Assembly (NCBI RefSeq): GCF_001894945.1
Contig: NZ_BCXE01000011.1
Coordinates: 1-60,415, forward strand
Direction: 5' to 3'
DNA from: Rhodococcus ruber NBRC 15591
GTDB lineage: Bacteria; Actinomycetota; Actinomycetes; Mycobacteriales; Mycobacteriaceae
Length of the DNA stretch: 60,415 nt
The notes below the pieces were generated by a model. That model made no database searches and was not told where the DNA came from. It saw nothing but the letters and a program-made list of their open reading frames with translations. Shown piece by piece: positions 10,520 through 19,917 of the stretch. Both the position numbers and the translations under genes were made by a program. Each line of letters starts with the position of its first letter. Within the stretch, counting starts at the first letter, position 1.

Positions 10520-11817
10520 CGGAGCACGTACACCTCGCCCGGCAGGGTCGTCGTGACGAACTCACCGGACGGCCCGACCGCGGTGCCGACCGAGAAGCCG
10601 GCCGCGCCGGGCAGGGTTTCCGCGTCGAGCGTCTCCCCGCTCGCGGCGTCGAACACGAGCGCGGCCAACCCGTCGTCGGCGCGGGCCACCGTGTACCCGA
10701 GGCCGTCGGCGGTCAGGGCCGGCACCCCCAACTGGCGCACGTCGTCGCGGCGCCACACGATTTCGGCGGCCTCGCCGGTGTCGCGCAGCGCGACCAGGTC
10801 CCCGGTCCGGCCCCCCGGCGCGAGGACCAGCAGTCCCTCGGCGGACACCGCGGGGCCGGCGGAGGCCACGTACCCGAGGCCGTGACTCCACCGGGGTGCC
10901 CCGGTCCCGGCGTCGAGTGCCCACAGGGCCCCCTCGCCGTCGTGCACGTACACCGTTGCGCCGTCCGCGGACAGCACGGGACTGGTGGCCGCGCCGCCCG
11001 GCAGTTCCGTCTGCGACCATTCCTCGACCACGCGCGCATCGTCGCCGCCGGTGTAGCGCATCGACACGACGGCGGCCCGATCGGCGCCGGGCCGCCACAG
11101 GGTCACCAGAATCCGGCCGGTACCGAGATCGACCGCCGGGGTGGTGGCCACCGGGCAGTCCTCCGATCCGCCGAAGCAGGCGACCAGACCGTGGTCGTTC
11201 GGCAATCGAGGCACGTTCGTCCCGTCCGTCGCCGCGGGCGTGGGCACGAGGTCGAAGATCGGCGCCGCGTGCTTGCCGGTCTGTGGGTCGAGAACGTTGA
11301 CCTGCCCGAAATGTGTGACGAACAACAGGTTTCCGTCACCGGTGAACTGTGCGGTTCCCGGCGTGCCGCTCACCGGAATGCGCCAGCGCCGCTGGCCGTG
11401 CTCGTTGAACGACACCATCGCGCCCTCTTCGCCGACGTAGATGTTGGCCATACCGTCGACGGCGGGAGTCACCCCGGCGACCCCCGGCGCAAGGCGGGTG
11501 CACCACCGCTTGCGGCCGGTGTCGATCTGGAACGAGACGAGGTTGCAGCCCACGGTGGTCGCGCCCGTGACGAAGATCTGCCCGTTGGCGGCGACGCTCG
11601 CAGGGGAGGTGACGGCGCCGCCGAGCGGGCGCGACCACGCGGGCGCGACGTCGCGCAGCCCGTCGGCCTGCGCGGTGCTGCTGTTGCGGGCGTCGGCGTA
11701 CCGCCCCGGCCACGCCCCGGCGGCGAAGACGTCGACCGGGCCGCTGCTGCTGCCGCATCCGGTCAGCACCAATGCCGCCGAGGTCGTCAGCATCACCGTC
11801 CGCAGGGCAGCCCGCAT
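10516..11817 (-). CDS. PQQ-type beta-propeller lipoprotein (Rv3035-like)
   Basis: A secreted lipoprotein of 433 residues. The signal peptide ends in the lipobox LVLTGC with lipidated Cys21. The mature part is a repeated propeller: blades such as AGVTPAVDGMANIYVGEEGAMVSFNEHGQRRWRIP and SPVLSADGATVYVHDGEGALWALDAGTGAPRWSHG have the Trp-docking look of PQQ-like repeats. No PQQ-binding dehydrogenase motif is visible, so it is likely a scaffold or sugar-binding protein rather than an enzyme. ATG 11817 is chosen because GAGGAG lies about 7 nt upstream; a GTG sits just before it. It borders the MGLP-like genes as in mycobacteria. Confidence 0.86.
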   Translation of the reverse strand: MRAALRTVMLTTSAALVLTGCGSSSGPVDVFAAGAWPGRYADARNSSTAQADGLRDVAPAWSRPLGGAVTSPASVAANGQIFVTGATTVGCNLVSFQIDTGRKRWCTRLAPGVAGVTPAVDGMANIYVGEEGAMVSFNEHGQRRWRIPVSGTPGTAQFTGDGNLLFVTHFGQVNVLDPQTGKHAAPIFDLVPTPAATDGTNVPRLPNDHGLVACFGGSEDCPVATTPAVDLGTGRILVTLWRPGADRAAVVSMRYTGGDDARVVEEWSQTELPGGAATSPVLSADGATVYVHDGEGALWALDAGTGAPRWSHGLGYVASAGPAVSAEGLLVLAPGGRTGDLVALRDTGEAAEIVWRRDDVRQLGVPALTADGLGYTVARADDGLAALVFDAASGETLDAETLPGAAGFSVGTAVGPSGEFVTTTLPGEVYVLR

Positions 11818-11901
11818 CACTCATCTCCTCGCCGTGGCTCGAATGACCCGATGTGCCACACTATCGGGCCGGGTGGCGCACTCCGCGCACGAGGCGGACC
11901 G

Positions 11902-11907
11902 TACGCT
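11902..11907 (+). promoter_or_regulatory. -10 box (TACGCT) before the hexapeptide acyltransferase
   Basis: TACGCT ends 7 nt before ATG 11915 and there is no Shine-Dalgarno, so a leaderless transcript is predicted. Confidence 0.5.
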
Positions 11908-11914
11908 GGCAACC

Positions 11915-12676
11915 ATGACGAGCATGTGGGGCGCACCGTTGCGCACGAGGTGGCGCGGTTCCCGGCGGCGGGACCCGGACCAGGCCCGATTCCTCACCGT
12001 CGCCTCGCTGCGATGGGTGCTGGCGCACAAGGCGTACACGCCGTGGTACCTGGTGCGATACTACCGTCTGGCCAAGTTCAGGCTCGCGAACCCGCACGTC
12101 GTCCTGCGGGGCATGGTGTTCCTCGGCAAGAACGTCGAGATCCACTCCACCCCGGAGCTGTCCAGGCTCGAGATCGGGCGGTGGGTGCACATCGGCGACG
12201 GCAACGCCATCCGCTGCCACGAGGGGTCGCTCCGCATCGGAGACAAGGTGGTCTTCGGCAAGGACAACGTCGTCAACACCTACCTCGACATCGAGATCGG
12301 CGCCTCGACGCTCGTCGCCGACTGGTGTTACATCTGCGACTTCGACCATCGCACCGAGGACATCACCTATCCGATCAAGGACCAGGGGATCGTCAAGGGC
12401 CCGGTGCGGATCGGACCCGACACCTGGATCGCGACGAAGGTCACGGTACTGCGCGGCACCCGCACCGGACGCGGCTGCGTCCTCGGTGCGCACGCGGTGG
12501 TCAAGGGCGACATCCCGGACTACAGCATCGCGGTCGGAGCGCCGGCCAAGGTGGTCAGGAACCGTCGCACGGACTGGGAGTCCGGGGCCGCCGACCGCGC
12601 CGCCTACGTCGCCGCGCTCGAGGACATCGCGCGCAAGAAGGCCGGCCGCGAACCGGCAGCGGAACCCGGATCCTGA
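11915..12676 (+). CDS. Left-handed beta-helix acyltransferase (Rv3034c-like)
   Basis: The 253-residue protein shows successive hexapeptide turns: IGRWVHIGDGN, IGDKVVFGKDN, IGASTLVADW, IGPDTWIATKV and a final VLGAHAVVKGDIPDYSIAVGAPAKVV. This is the fold of O-acetyl and succinyl transferases using acyl-CoA. DFDHRTEDI provides the histidine typical of such active sites. In M. tuberculosis the equivalent gene is grouped with methylglucose lipopolysaccharide synthesis, where short acyl groups decorate the sugar chain. It lies divergent from the PQQ lipoprotein, and the amidase follows 14 nt downstream. The acyl donor and acceptor are inferred, not shown. Confidence 0.86.
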   Translation: MTSMWGAPLRTRWRGSRRRDPDQARFLTVASLRWVLAHKAYTPWYLVRYYRLAKFRLANPHVVLRGMVFLGKNVEIHSTPELSRLEIGRWVHIGDGNAIRCHEGSLRIGDKVVFGKDNVVNTYLDIEIGASTLVADWCYICDFDHRTEDITYPIKDQGIVKGPVRIGPDTWIATKVTVLRGTRTGRGCVLGAHAVVKGDIPDYSIAVGAPAKVVRNRRTDWESGAADRAAYVAALEDIARKKAGREPAAEPGS

Positions 12677-12690
12677 TCAGGGGTCCTGCG

Positions 12691-14181
12691 ATGGACTACG
12701 CCGACTACCGCCACTACGACGCCGTGGGGCTCGCCGAGCTCGTCGCCGGTCGTGAGGTCACGCCACGCGAACTGCTCGACGCGGCCCTCGCCCGCCTCGA
12801 GGCAGTGGAACCGACGCTGAACACCGTCGTACGCCGGCTCGACGAGCAGGCGCGCCGCCGGGCCGACGAGCCGCTCGAGGGCCCGTTCGCGGGTGTTCCG
12901 TTCCTGGTCAAGGATCTGCTCCAGGACATCGCCGGGTTACCGACCGGCAGTGGGAGCCGGTCCCTGGCGACCCTGCCCGCCGCGCGCAACGCGGTGGTGG
13001 TCGATCGTTGGCTGAGTGCGGGACTCGTCGTGTTCGGTAAGACGAACACCCCGGAGTTCGGGACGAAGGGGGTCACCGAGCCCGTGGCGAACGGCCCGAC
13101 CCGTAATCCGTGGAATCCCGCGCACACCCCGGGTGGGTCCTCCGGCGGATCGGCGGCGGCAGTCGCCGCCGGCGTGGTCCCGGCGGCCGGCGCGAACGAC
13201 GGTGGCGGCTCGATCCGCATCCCTGCTGCCTGTTGCGGTCTGGTCGGCCTGAAGCCGGGCCGGGGCCTGGTGCCGAGCGGTCCCGCGGTGGACGAGGACC
13301 GGCACGGGGCGGTCAGCAACGGAGTCGTCACCCGGACGGTGCGCGACGCGGCGGTCATGCTCGACGTGCTGGCCGGCGCCGACCCGAACGGACCCTATCT
13401 CCCGGCGGTATCGCCGGAGTCGTATGCCTCCGCGGCGAGCGTCCCCCCGCGGGCGCTGCGCATCGGATTCGCGACGGAGTCCCCGATCGGCACGGGGGTC
13501 GATCCGGAGGCCGTCGCGGCGGTCGAAGACGCCGCGACGCTGCTCGACGAGCTGGGCCACGTCGTCGAGCCCGCCGCGACGGGAATCGACGAGCGACGGC
13601 TGTCCACCGACTGGCTGACGATGTGGTTCGCCTGGCTCGCCGCCGACGTCCGGCAGGCGCGCCGGAGCACCGGGTGTGGGCCCGAGGCGTTCGAGCCGGA
13701 CACGCGGTTCCTCGCCGCGCTCGGCGACTCCGTCCGGCCGTCGGACTATCTTGCGTCGCTGCGCCGGTGGAACGGGTACACGCAGCAGCTCGGCGCGTTC
13801 CACGAGCGGTACGACCTGCTGCTCACTCCGACCCTGGCGTATCCGCCGGCGCGCGTGGGGGAACTGGCCACACCGCCCGCGCTGCAGCGCGCCGCGCGCC
13901 TGATCGTGACGGCTCGGCTCGGCCGTGCGGCGCGGTGGGCGGGGTTGATGGACCGCATCGTCGACGAGAACCTGGCCCGGACGCCGTACACCCAGCTCGC
14001 GAACATCACCGGGCGCCCGGCGATTTCGGTGCCACTGCACTGGACCGCGGCGGGATTGCCGCTGGGCGTGCAGTTTCTCGGGCCCTTGGGCTCGGAGGGA
14101 CTGCTGCTCTCGCTCGCGGGTCAGCTCGAACAGGCCCGCCCCTGGGCGCACCGCGAACCCCCGCTGCTGCCGGCCCGGTGA
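12691..14181 (+). CDS. Amidase-signature family hydrolase
   Basis: The 496-residue protein belongs to the Ser-Ser-Lys amidases. The triad is complete: Lys74 (FLVKD), cis-Ser150 in GGSSGGS, and nucleophile Ser174 in [10 protein letters not shown]. The 24-residue spacing between the two serines is canonical. It is not GatA, which is encoded separately at 29019, and it lacks GatB/GatC partners here. Substrate amides could be aliphatic, aryl or peptide-like. The gene begins 14 nt after the acyltransferase and is probably in the same transcript. It ends convergent to the GT4 gene. Confidence 0.9.
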   Translation: MDYADYRHYDAVGLAELVAGREVTPRELLDAALARLEAVEPTLNTVVRRLDEQARRRADEPLEGPFAGVPFLVKDLLQDIAGLPTGSGSRSLATLPAARNAVVVDRWLSAGLVVFGKTNTPEFGTKGVTEPVANGPTRNPWNPAHTPGGSSGGSAAAVAAGVVPAAGANDGGGSIRIPAACCGLVGLKPGRGLVPSGPAVDEDRHGAVSNGVVTRTVRDAAVMLDVLAGADPNGPYLPAVSPESYASAASVPPRALRIGFATESPIGTGVDPEAVAAVEDAATLLDELGHVVEPAATGIDERRLSTDWLTMWFAWLAADVRQARRSTGCGPEAFEPDTRFLAALGDSVRPSDYLASLRRWNGYTQQLGAFHERYDLLLTPTLAYPPARVGELATPPALQRAARLIVTARLGRAARWAGLMDRIVDENLARTPYTQLANITGRPAISVPLHWTAAGLPLGVQFLGPLGSEGLLLSLAGQLEQARPWAHREPPLLPAR

Positions 14182-14190
14182 GACGGGCCG
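14171..14190. terminator. Hairpin between amidase and GT4 genes
   Basis: A 7-bp perfect GC stem (CGGCCCG/CGGGCCG) has the amidase stop codon in its 6-nt loop region. It is a compact candidate for a shared terminator of two convergent genes. Confidence 0.5.
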
Positions 14191-14193
14191 GCG

Positions 14194-15438
14194 CTACCGG
14201 TCGGGGAGGGGGCGCTGGGGAATCGTCGGCCGTGAAAGCGGTTGGCGCACACGTCGTTTCGCTTCCGCGTACACCTGGGCGGTCTCGGCGGCCACCAACC
14301 GCCAGTCGAAGTCCTCCGTGAGACGCTCGCGCGCCGCCCGCGCCCGCATCTGGGCGGCCGCGGGATCGTCGAGGGTCCGCCGGACCGCCGATGCCAGCCC
14401 GGCGACGTCACCGGGGGCGAACGCGAGTCCGGTCTCGCCGTCGACCACCGCCTCCCCGAGGCCGCCCGCGGTCGATGCGACGAGCGGTGTCCCGGCGGCC
14501 GCGGCCTCGAGCGCGATGATCCCGAACGGCTCGTAGCGACTCGGCAGCACGATCGCGTCGGCGCGGTGCAGCCGGCCGAGCAACTCGGTGCGGTCGAGGT
14601 TGCCGACGAACGTCACCGACCGCGCGACGCGGTGCACACGCGCCTGCTCGCGCAGCCACTCGAACTGGGTGCCCTCCCCGGCGACGACGAGCGTGGTTCC
14701 GGGGTGCGTGCGCCGGATCCGGGGCAGGGCGGCGATCGCATCCTGCACCCCCTTCTCGTACTCGAGCCGGCCGACGAACAGCAGTTGCGGCGGCCCGGAG
14801 CGCGGCGCCCGCTCCCGGTAGGACCAGGCGGTGACGTCGATTCCGTTGCGGATCACCGTCGCCGGCGGCAGCTCCGGTCCGTAGAGCGCGACGACCTCCT
14901 CGTTCATCGAGGCCGAACACGTGATGAGCCGATCGGACTCGTTGGCGAGCCACCATTCGATCGAGTGCACCTGCCGGTTCATGCGGCTCGACAGCCAGCC
15001 GCTGTGCCGGCCCGCTTCGCTCGCATGCAGGGTGGACACGAGCGGCACGTCGAAGTACTCGGCGAGCGCCACGGCCGGGTGTGCGACGAGCCAGTCGTGC
15101 GCGTGCACCACATCCGGGTACCAGCCGTCGCCGATTCCGCCCTTGGTCAGATTCAGGCCCGCCCGCACCATGGCATGGCCCATCGCGAGCGTCCAGGGCA
15201 GCATGTCCTCGCCGAACTCGAAGTGCGGCGGATCCTCGGCGACGGCCACGACGAGCACCCCCTCGGCGATGTGGCCGATCGTGGGATGGGTACCGGCATC
15301 CGTGCCGGACGGCCGGCGCGAGAGCACGACCACCTCGTGCCCGGCGGCGGCGAGTTCGGTGGCGAGGTGGTGCACGTGCCGGCCCAGGCCGCCCACGACG
15401 ACCGGCGGGTACTCCCAGGAGACGATCAGTACCTTCAC
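14194..15438 (-). CDS. GT4 alpha-1,4-glucosyltransferase of MGLP/glycogen type (Rv3032-like)
   Basis: A retaining GT-B glycosyltransferase of 414 residues. The N-terminus is MKVLIVSWEYPPVVVGGLGRHV, as in glycogen-synthase-like GT4 enzymes. The nucleotide-sugar site follows, with LLFVGRLEYEKGVQ and the E-x7-E motif in SRYEPFGIIALEAAAAGTP. The Rv3032 family elongates the alpha-1,4-glucan of methylglucose lipopolysaccharide and also contributes to glycogen. The GTG start overlaps the GH57 stop by 4 nt, placing it last in a three-gene operon. This operon context makes MGLP-type glucan synthesis the best call. Confidence 0.9.
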   Translation of the reverse strand: MKVLIVSWEYPPVVVGGLGRHVHHLATELAAAGHEVVVLSRRPSGTDAGTHPTIGHIAEGVLVVAVAEDPPHFEFGEDMLPWTLAMGHAMVRAGLNLTKGGIGDGWYPDVVHAHDWLVAHPAVALAEYFDVPLVSTLHASEAGRHSGWLSSRMNRQVHSIEWWLANESDRLITCSASMNEEVVALYGPELPPATVIRNGIDVTAWSYRERAPRSGPPQLLFVGRLEYEKGVQDAIAALPRIRRTHPGTTLVVAGEGTQFEWLREQARVHRVARSVTFVGNLDRTELLGRLHRADAIVLPSRYEPFGIIALEAAAAGTPLVASTAGGLGEAVVDGETGLAFAPGDVAGLASAVRRTLDDPAAAQMRARAARERLTEDFDWRLVAAETAQVYAEAKRRVRQPLSRPTIPQRPLPDR

Positions 15439-16985
15439 GACGGGGCTCCCATCCGATCGGGCAGGCGGCGGGCATCGAGCCCGGGAAACAGATTGTCCGC
15501 TCGGTTCCAGCCGGCGGCCAGCCGCGCCGCCGTCTCGTCGCGGCCGGCGGCGACCGCCGCGGCGATCTCCCGCAACGCGTGGGCATGCTTGTGGGCCCGG
15601 TCCCGCGCGTAGCCGGCGGCGGTGTCCTTGCTGACCATGAACGCCCAGTCGCTCGACACCGTCAGCAGCGCCTCGCGCAGCATCTGGTCGTGGACCCGGT
15701 TGCGCAGCGCGAGGCCCCGGGACCCGGCGCGGACCTTGTCGAGGGTGTCGAGGGTGGTGCGCACGACCTCCTCGTCGAGCTGGACGAGATCGCGTACCTG
15801 CTCGCCGGCCCACACCCGCCAGTCCTTCCCGGATCCCCAGGAGCTGTCGGGCAGTTCGACGGGGGCGCCCACGTACCCGCGGTCGCGTGCGTCGGCCAGG
15901 GTGCCCACCTCGATGCCCGCCGCCGGCAGTGCCCGCAGCAGTCGTTCCAGGAACAGGGGGCCCTCGTGCCACCAGTGGCCGAACAGTTCGGTGTCGAACG
16001 CGGCAACCACCAGGGCGTCGCGCCCGAGGCGCTCGGACTCGCGGCGCAGTCGCCGGCGGATCGTGTCGACGAAGTCGGCCACGTGCCGGTCGACGGCCGC
16101 GGACGCCAGGTCGGGGTCGTAGGGTGCCTTGTCCTGGGGGGCGACGGTCCGCCCGGTGACCCGGGCGGGCTTGAGCCCGGTGTCGTGGCAGTAGGTGTGG
16201 AAGTCGCGGTAGGCGGCATGGCCCGGATAACCGGACTTCGGCGACCACACCCGGTAGGACACCTGCAGGTCCCGGCCGAAGGCGACGACGTCGGAGTCCC
16301 ACACGGTCCGCCCGAGAGACGTGTCACCGCGCAGCGCGGGACCGTCCACCATGAAGTGCCCGACCCCGGCGGCGGCGTATCCGGTCTCCATGCCGGGGGT
16401 GAAGGCGCACTCGGGAGCCCAGATTCCCGGCGGCGTGTGCGCCCAGCGTGCGTGCGCGTCGGCCAGGCCCTCGACGAGGGAGAATGCCCGCAGCCGAGGG
16501 TCGAGCAGCGGCTGGAACGGGTGGGCCAGAGGCCCGCCGAGCAACTCGACCGCGTCGGCGTCGAGGAGTTCGCGGAACACCGGCGATCCGCCGTGGCGCC
16601 AACGGGTTTCGAACTGTTCGAGGGCGGCGGTCGCCTGCCGGTGCTCACGGGCCCCGAGCGCGCGGTAGGACGGCTCCCGCATGCCCGCGGCCTCGTGGGC
16701 CCGCAACTGCCAGTTGCCCAGCCAGTGGTGCATGCCGGTCAGGCAGTGTGGATCGTCGAGCTGCGCGGCCAGCACGGGTGTCACCCCGAGGGTGACCAGG
16801 TGTGTGCGGCCCTCGGCGGCGAGCCGGCGCAGAACATCGGTCACCGGGAGATACGTTGCGGCCCAAGACTGGTAGAGCCATTCCTCGCCGACCGGCCAGC
16901 GACCGTGGTGGGCGAGCCACGGCAGGTGCGAGTGCAGCACGAGCGCGAACAGTCCCGGTTCCCGCCGGGGGGCGGGAGTGGTCAC
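15435..16985 (-). CDS. GH57 1,4-alpha-glucan branching enzyme (Rv3031-like)
   Basis: It introduces alpha-1,6 branches into alpha-1,4-glucans. The 516-residue protein starts with LFALVLHSHLPWLAHHG, the first conserved GH57 region. The nucleophile Glu lies in GIWAPECAF and the acid/base Asp in AAFDTELFGHWWHEG. The C-terminal domain contains the Trp-rich stretch SWGSGKDWRVWAG typical of GH57 branching enzymes. The GTG start overlaps the methyltransferase stop, and the stop overlaps the GT4 start, each by 4 nt. The enzyme would work on the same growing glucan as the GT4. Confidence 0.92.
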   Translation of the reverse strand: MTTPAPRREPGLFALVLHSHLPWLAHHGRWPVGEEWLYQSWAATYLPVTDVLRRLAAEGRTHLVTLGVTPVLAAQLDDPHCLTGMHHWLGNWQLRAHEAAGMREPSYRALGAREHRQATAALEQFETRWRHGGSPVFRELLDADAVELLGGPLAHPFQPLLDPRLRAFSLVEGLADAHARWAHTPPGIWAPECAFTPGMETGYAAAGVGHFMVDGPALRGDTSLGRTVWDSDVVAFGRDLQVSYRVWSPKSGYPGHAAYRDFHTYCHDTGLKPARVTGRTVAPQDKAPYDPDLASAAVDRHVADFVDTIRRRLRRESERLGRDALVVAAFDTELFGHWWHEGPLFLERLLRALPAAGIEVGTLADARDRGYVGAPVELPDSSWGSGKDWRVWAGEQVRDLVQLDEEVVRTTLDTLDKVRAGSRGLALRNRVHDQMLREALLTVSSDWAFMVSKDTAAGYARDRAHKHAHALREIAAAVAAGRDETAARLAAGWNRADNLFPGLDARRLPDRMGAPS

Positions 16986-17815
16986 CGCGCCGGATCCTTC
17001 ACCGCGATCGCGACGAGATCGAGACTGGCGTCGATGTTCTCGGGCGCGAGAAGGAAGTCGTCGACTGTCACCGCGGCGACGTCCGCGGTCAGGTCCGCGG
17101 GCCAGGGCTCGCCGGCGAGAGCGCGCTCGATCTGGGCGTCGATGAAGGAGCCGCCGTGCTTGGCGTCGAGGGCGCGCAGCACGGGCCCGTGGTGCACCCC
17201 GGTGGTGAGCGCGACGCGGAAGCCGGCTCCCTCGAGGAGTTCGTTGAGTTCGGCGGCGTTCAGTTCCCGGGTGTGGAACGGGTTGAGCGGGGTGTCGCGG
17301 CCGGGGGAGAACGTGATGCGGTTGGGGGTGCTGATGAGCAGTTCGCCGCCGTCCCGGAGCACCCGGTGGCATTCGCGCAGGAACCCGGACTGGTCCCACA
17401 GGTGCTCGATGACCTGGAAGTTGACCACGACGTCCACGGACGCGTCGGCGAGCGGCAGCTCGACGAGGTTGGCGTGCCGCATGTCCACGCGCGGGTACCG
17501 GGCACGCACGTGCGCGACGGCACTCTCGTCGTAGTCGAGCCCGACGACGGCGGTCGCGACATCCGCGATCATGTCGGCGCCGTAGCCCTCGCCGGCGCCC
17601 GCCTCGAGCACGGTGCGGCCCGCACACCGGGGGAGCAGGTCGCGGTAGACCACCTCGTGGCGGCGGAACCAGTAGTTCTCCTCCGCGATGCCGGGAACGG
17701 TGCGTTCACCGGTGAGGGGCAGTCGAGGGGCGTCGCCGGCGGGGACGGTGGATTCGCTCACCGCCCAGACATTAGCCCCACCTTTGTCGACCTCGTCGTC
17801 GGTGGTCCAGATCAC
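16982..17815 (-). CDS. Class I SAM methyltransferase of the MGLP operon (Rv3030-like)
   Basis: First gene of the overlapping methyltransferase-GH57-GT4 operon. The protein of up to 277 residues has motif I VLEAGAGEGYGADMI, post-I VVGLDYDESAVAHVRARYP, and VVVNFQVIEHLWDQSGF. The segments LTGERT, ENYWFRRHEVVYRDLLPRC and NRITFSPGRDTPLNPFHTRELNA agree closely with Rv3030 as I remember it. That gene is proposed to 6-O-methylate glucose in methylglucose lipopolysaccharide. ATG 17815 gives the longest form; GTG 17770 and 17761 are alternatives because conservation starts only at LTGERT. A 20-bp palindrome lies 49 nt upstream of the ATG. Confidence 0.88.
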   Translation of the reverse strand: MIWTTDDEVDKGGANVWAVSESTVPAGDAPRLPLTGERTVPGIAEENYWFRRHEVVYRDLLPRCAGRTVLEAGAGEGYGADMIADVATAVVGLDYDESAVAHVRARYPRVDMRHANLVELPLADASVDVVVNFQVIEHLWDQSGFLRECHRVLRDGGELLISTPNRITFSPGRDTPLNPFHTRELNAAELNELLEGAGFRVALTTGVHHGPVLRALDAKHGGSFIDAQIERALAGEPWPADLTADVAAVTVDDFLLAPENIDASLDLVAIAVKDPAR

Positions 17816-17863
17816 AGCCGTGCGGCTCCCTTCGTGTGGTTATGGTGAACGAGGTTCCCATCC

Positions 17864-17898
17864 AAGTTACCAGCGGGTAACTTAGCGTAAGGTAATCT
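17864..17898. promoter_or_regulatory. 20-bp palindromic operator and -10 box ahead of etfB
   Basis: AAGTTACC-AGCG-GGTAACTT (17864-17883) is a perfect inverted repeat. The -10-like TAATCT (17893-17898) lies just downstream, so the palindrome covers the -35 region of the etfBA promoter. TetR-type repressors of fatty-acid metabolism bind sites of this size. The regulator itself is not in the window. Confidence 0.7.
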
Positions 17899-17991
17899 AT
17901 CGCACACCCCCGTGCGAAGCACGAGAGCTCGGTCAAGGCGTTGCGCCTCGCCGATCCAAGGAAGTCATACACAGGAGGTCGACGTAGACCC

Positions 17992-18777
17992 ATGACGAAC
18001 ATCGTCGTTTTGATCAAGCAGGTCCCCGACACGTGGTCCGAGCGCAAGCTCAGCGACGGCGACTTCACGCTCGATCGCGAGGCCGCCGACGCGGTGCTCG
18101 ACGAGATCAACGAGCGCGCCGTCGAGGAAGCCCTGCTCATCAAGGAGCGCGACGGCGGGGAGGTCACCGTGCTCACCGCCGGTCCGGACCGCGCCACCGA
18201 CGCGATCCGCAAGGCGCTGTCCATGGGTGCCGACAAGGCAATCCACCTCAACGACCCGGCCATCCACGGCTCGGACTCGATCCAGACCGCGTACGCGCTC
18301 GCGGCGGCTCTCGGCCAGATCGAGGGCGTCGACCTGGTCATCGCCGGCAACGAGGCCACCGACGGCCGGATGGGTGCCGTGCCGGCGATCATCGCCGAGT
18401 ACCTCGGCCTGCCGCAGCTGACCCACATGCGCAAGCTCAACGTCGCCGACGGCAAGGTCAGCGGCGAGCGCGAGACCGACGAGGGTGTCTTCACCCTCGA
18501 GGCCACGCTCCCGGCCATCGTCTCGGTCACCGAGAAGATCAACGAGCCCCGCTTCCCGTCCTTCAAGGGCATCATGGCTGCGAAGAAGAAGGAAGTTCAG
18601 GCCCTCACTCTCGCCGACATCGGGCTCGATCCCGAGATCTTCGGCGTGTCCAACGCCGGCAGCACCGTCACCGGTGTCAGCCCGAAGCCCCCGCGTACCG
18701 CTGGTGAGCGCGTCGCGGACGAGGGTGACGGCGGCAGCAAGATCGCCGCGTACCTCGTCGGCCAGAAGATCATCTGA
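17992..18777 (+). CDS. etfB: Electron transfer flavoprotein beta subunit
   Basis: The small subunit of ETF (261 residues) binds AMP and, with EtfA, carries electrons from acyl-CoA dehydrogenases to the respiratory chain. The N-terminus MTNIVVLIKQVPDTWSE and the block IAGNEATDGRMGAVPAIIAEYLGLPQLTHMRKL are family hallmarks, as is the loop TLEATLPAIVSVTEKINEPRFPSFKGI. AGGAGG at 17973-17978 precedes the ATG by 13 nt. The gene is also called fixA in mycobacteria. It is followed 46 nt later by etfA in one operon, and the palindrome upstream suggests substrate-responsive control. Confidence 0.96.
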   Translation: MTNIVVLIKQVPDTWSERKLSDGDFTLDREAADAVLDEINERAVEEALLIKERDGGEVTVLTAGPDRATDAIRKALSMGADKAIHLNDPAIHGSDSIQTAYALAAALGQIEGVDLVIAGNEATDGRMGAVPAIIAEYLGLPQLTHMRKLNVADGKVSGERETDEGVFTLEATLPAIVSVTEKINEPRFPSFKGIMAAKKKEVQALTLADIGLDPEIFGVSNAGSTVTGVSPKPPRTAGERVADEGDGGSKIAAYLVGQKII

Positions 18778-18823
18778 TCGCACCCACGCGACACAGCAGA
18801 CATACCAAGGGAGAGAAAGAGCA

Positions 18824-19780
18824 ATGGCAGAAGTACTCGTGCTCGTCGAGCACGCCGAGGGTGCGCTGAAGAAGGTCAGCACCGAGCTGATCACCGCCGC
18901 CCGTGCACTGGGTGAGCCCGCCGCGGTCGTGACCGGCCCGGCCGGCACCGCCGACAAGCTGCAGGACGCGCTCGCTGCCGCCGGCGCCGCCAAGGTCTAC
19001 GCCGCCGAGTCCGACGACATCGACGGCTACCTGGTGACCCCGAAGGTCGACGTGCTGGCCTCGCTCGTGGAGTCCGCCAGCCCCGCCGCGGTGATCACCG
19101 CCGCCAGCGTCGAGGGCAAGGAGGTGTCGGGCCGCCTCGCCGCACGCATCGGTTCCGGCCTGCTCTGCGACGTCATCGACGTCAAGTCCGACGGTTCGGC
19201 CGTGCACTCGATCTTCGGTGGCGCGTACACCGTCGACGCCAAGGCCAACGGTGAGGTGCCGGTCGTCTCCGTGCGCCCCGGTGCCGTCGAGGCCCAGCCG
19301 CAGGCCGGTGCCGCCGAGCGGGTGGACGTCGAGGTTCCGGCGCAGGAGGAGAACGCGGTCAAGGTCACCGCGCGCAACCCGATCGTGGGTGGCGACCGTC
19401 CGGAGCTGACCGAGGCGTCGATCGTCGTCTCCGGCGGCCGCGGCGTCGGCAGCGCCGACAAGTTCACCGTCGTCGAGGAGCTTGCCGACTCGCTCGGTGC
19501 GGCCGTCGGTGCCTCCCGCGCCGCCGTCGACTCCGGCTACTACCCGGGCCAGTTCCAGGTCGGTCAGACCGGCAAGACCGTCTCGCCGCAGCTGTACGTG
19601 GCGCTGGGCATCTCCGGCGCCATCCAGCACCGGGCCGGCATGCAGACGTCGAAGACGATCGTCGCGGTCAACAAGGACGAAGAGGCCCCGATCTTCGAGA
19701 TCGCGGACTACGGCGTCGTGGGCGATCTGTTCAACGTCGCTCCGCAGCTGACCGAGGAGATCAAGAAGCACAAGGGCTGA
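18824..19780 (+). CDS. etfA: Electron transfer flavoprotein alpha subunit
   Basis: The large ETF subunit (318 residues) holds the FAD. The C-terminal FAD domain is complete: [26 protein letters not shown] and the closing blocks [19 protein letters not shown] and GAIQHRAGM. The N-terminal half ([10 protein letters not shown]) is the usual Rossmann-like domain. A GGGAGAGAAAG-type ribosome binding site lies just before the ATG at 18824. It pairs with EtfB, and the complex acts in the cytoplasm at the membrane-bound ETF dehydrogenase. It ends before a strong terminator. Confidence 0.97.
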   Translation: MAEVLVLVEHAEGALKKVSTELITAARALGEPAAVVTGPAGTADKLQDALAAAGAAKVYAAESDDIDGYLVTPKVDVLASLVESASPAAVITAASVEGKEVSGRLAARIGSGLLCDVIDVKSDGSAVHSIFGGAYTVDAKANGEVPVVSVRPGAVEAQPQAGAAERVDVEVPAQEENAVKVTARNPIVGGDRPELTEASIVVSGGRGVGSADKFTVVEELADSLGAAVGASRAAVDSGYYPGQFQVGQTGKTVSPQLYVALGISGAIQHRAGMQTSKTIVAVNKDEEAPIFEIADYGVVGDLFNVAPQLTEEIKKHKG

Positions 19781-19797
19781 TTCCCGAGGTCCTGCCA

Positions 19798-19827
19798 CGG
19801 CCCCGCACCCGTCCGGGTGCGGGGCCG
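19798..19827 (+). terminator. Terminator after etfA
   Basis: A perfect 14-bp stem (19798-19811 with 19814-19827) begins 17 nt after the etfA stop. It separates the operon from the acyltransferase genes. Confidence 0.85.
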
Positions 19828-19917
19828 CGTGCGTGCCGGGGCATGTTCACCGGACGTGCACGGAGGCGACACCGTGCCGCCCCTGCCGCGACGTACCGGC
19901 TCGATACACATTGCGCC

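Noticed and set aside
12691-14181. The amidase as a second GatA.
   Set aside because: gatA at 29019 has the GatA-specific blocks and a partner gatC; the 12691 protein lacks them.
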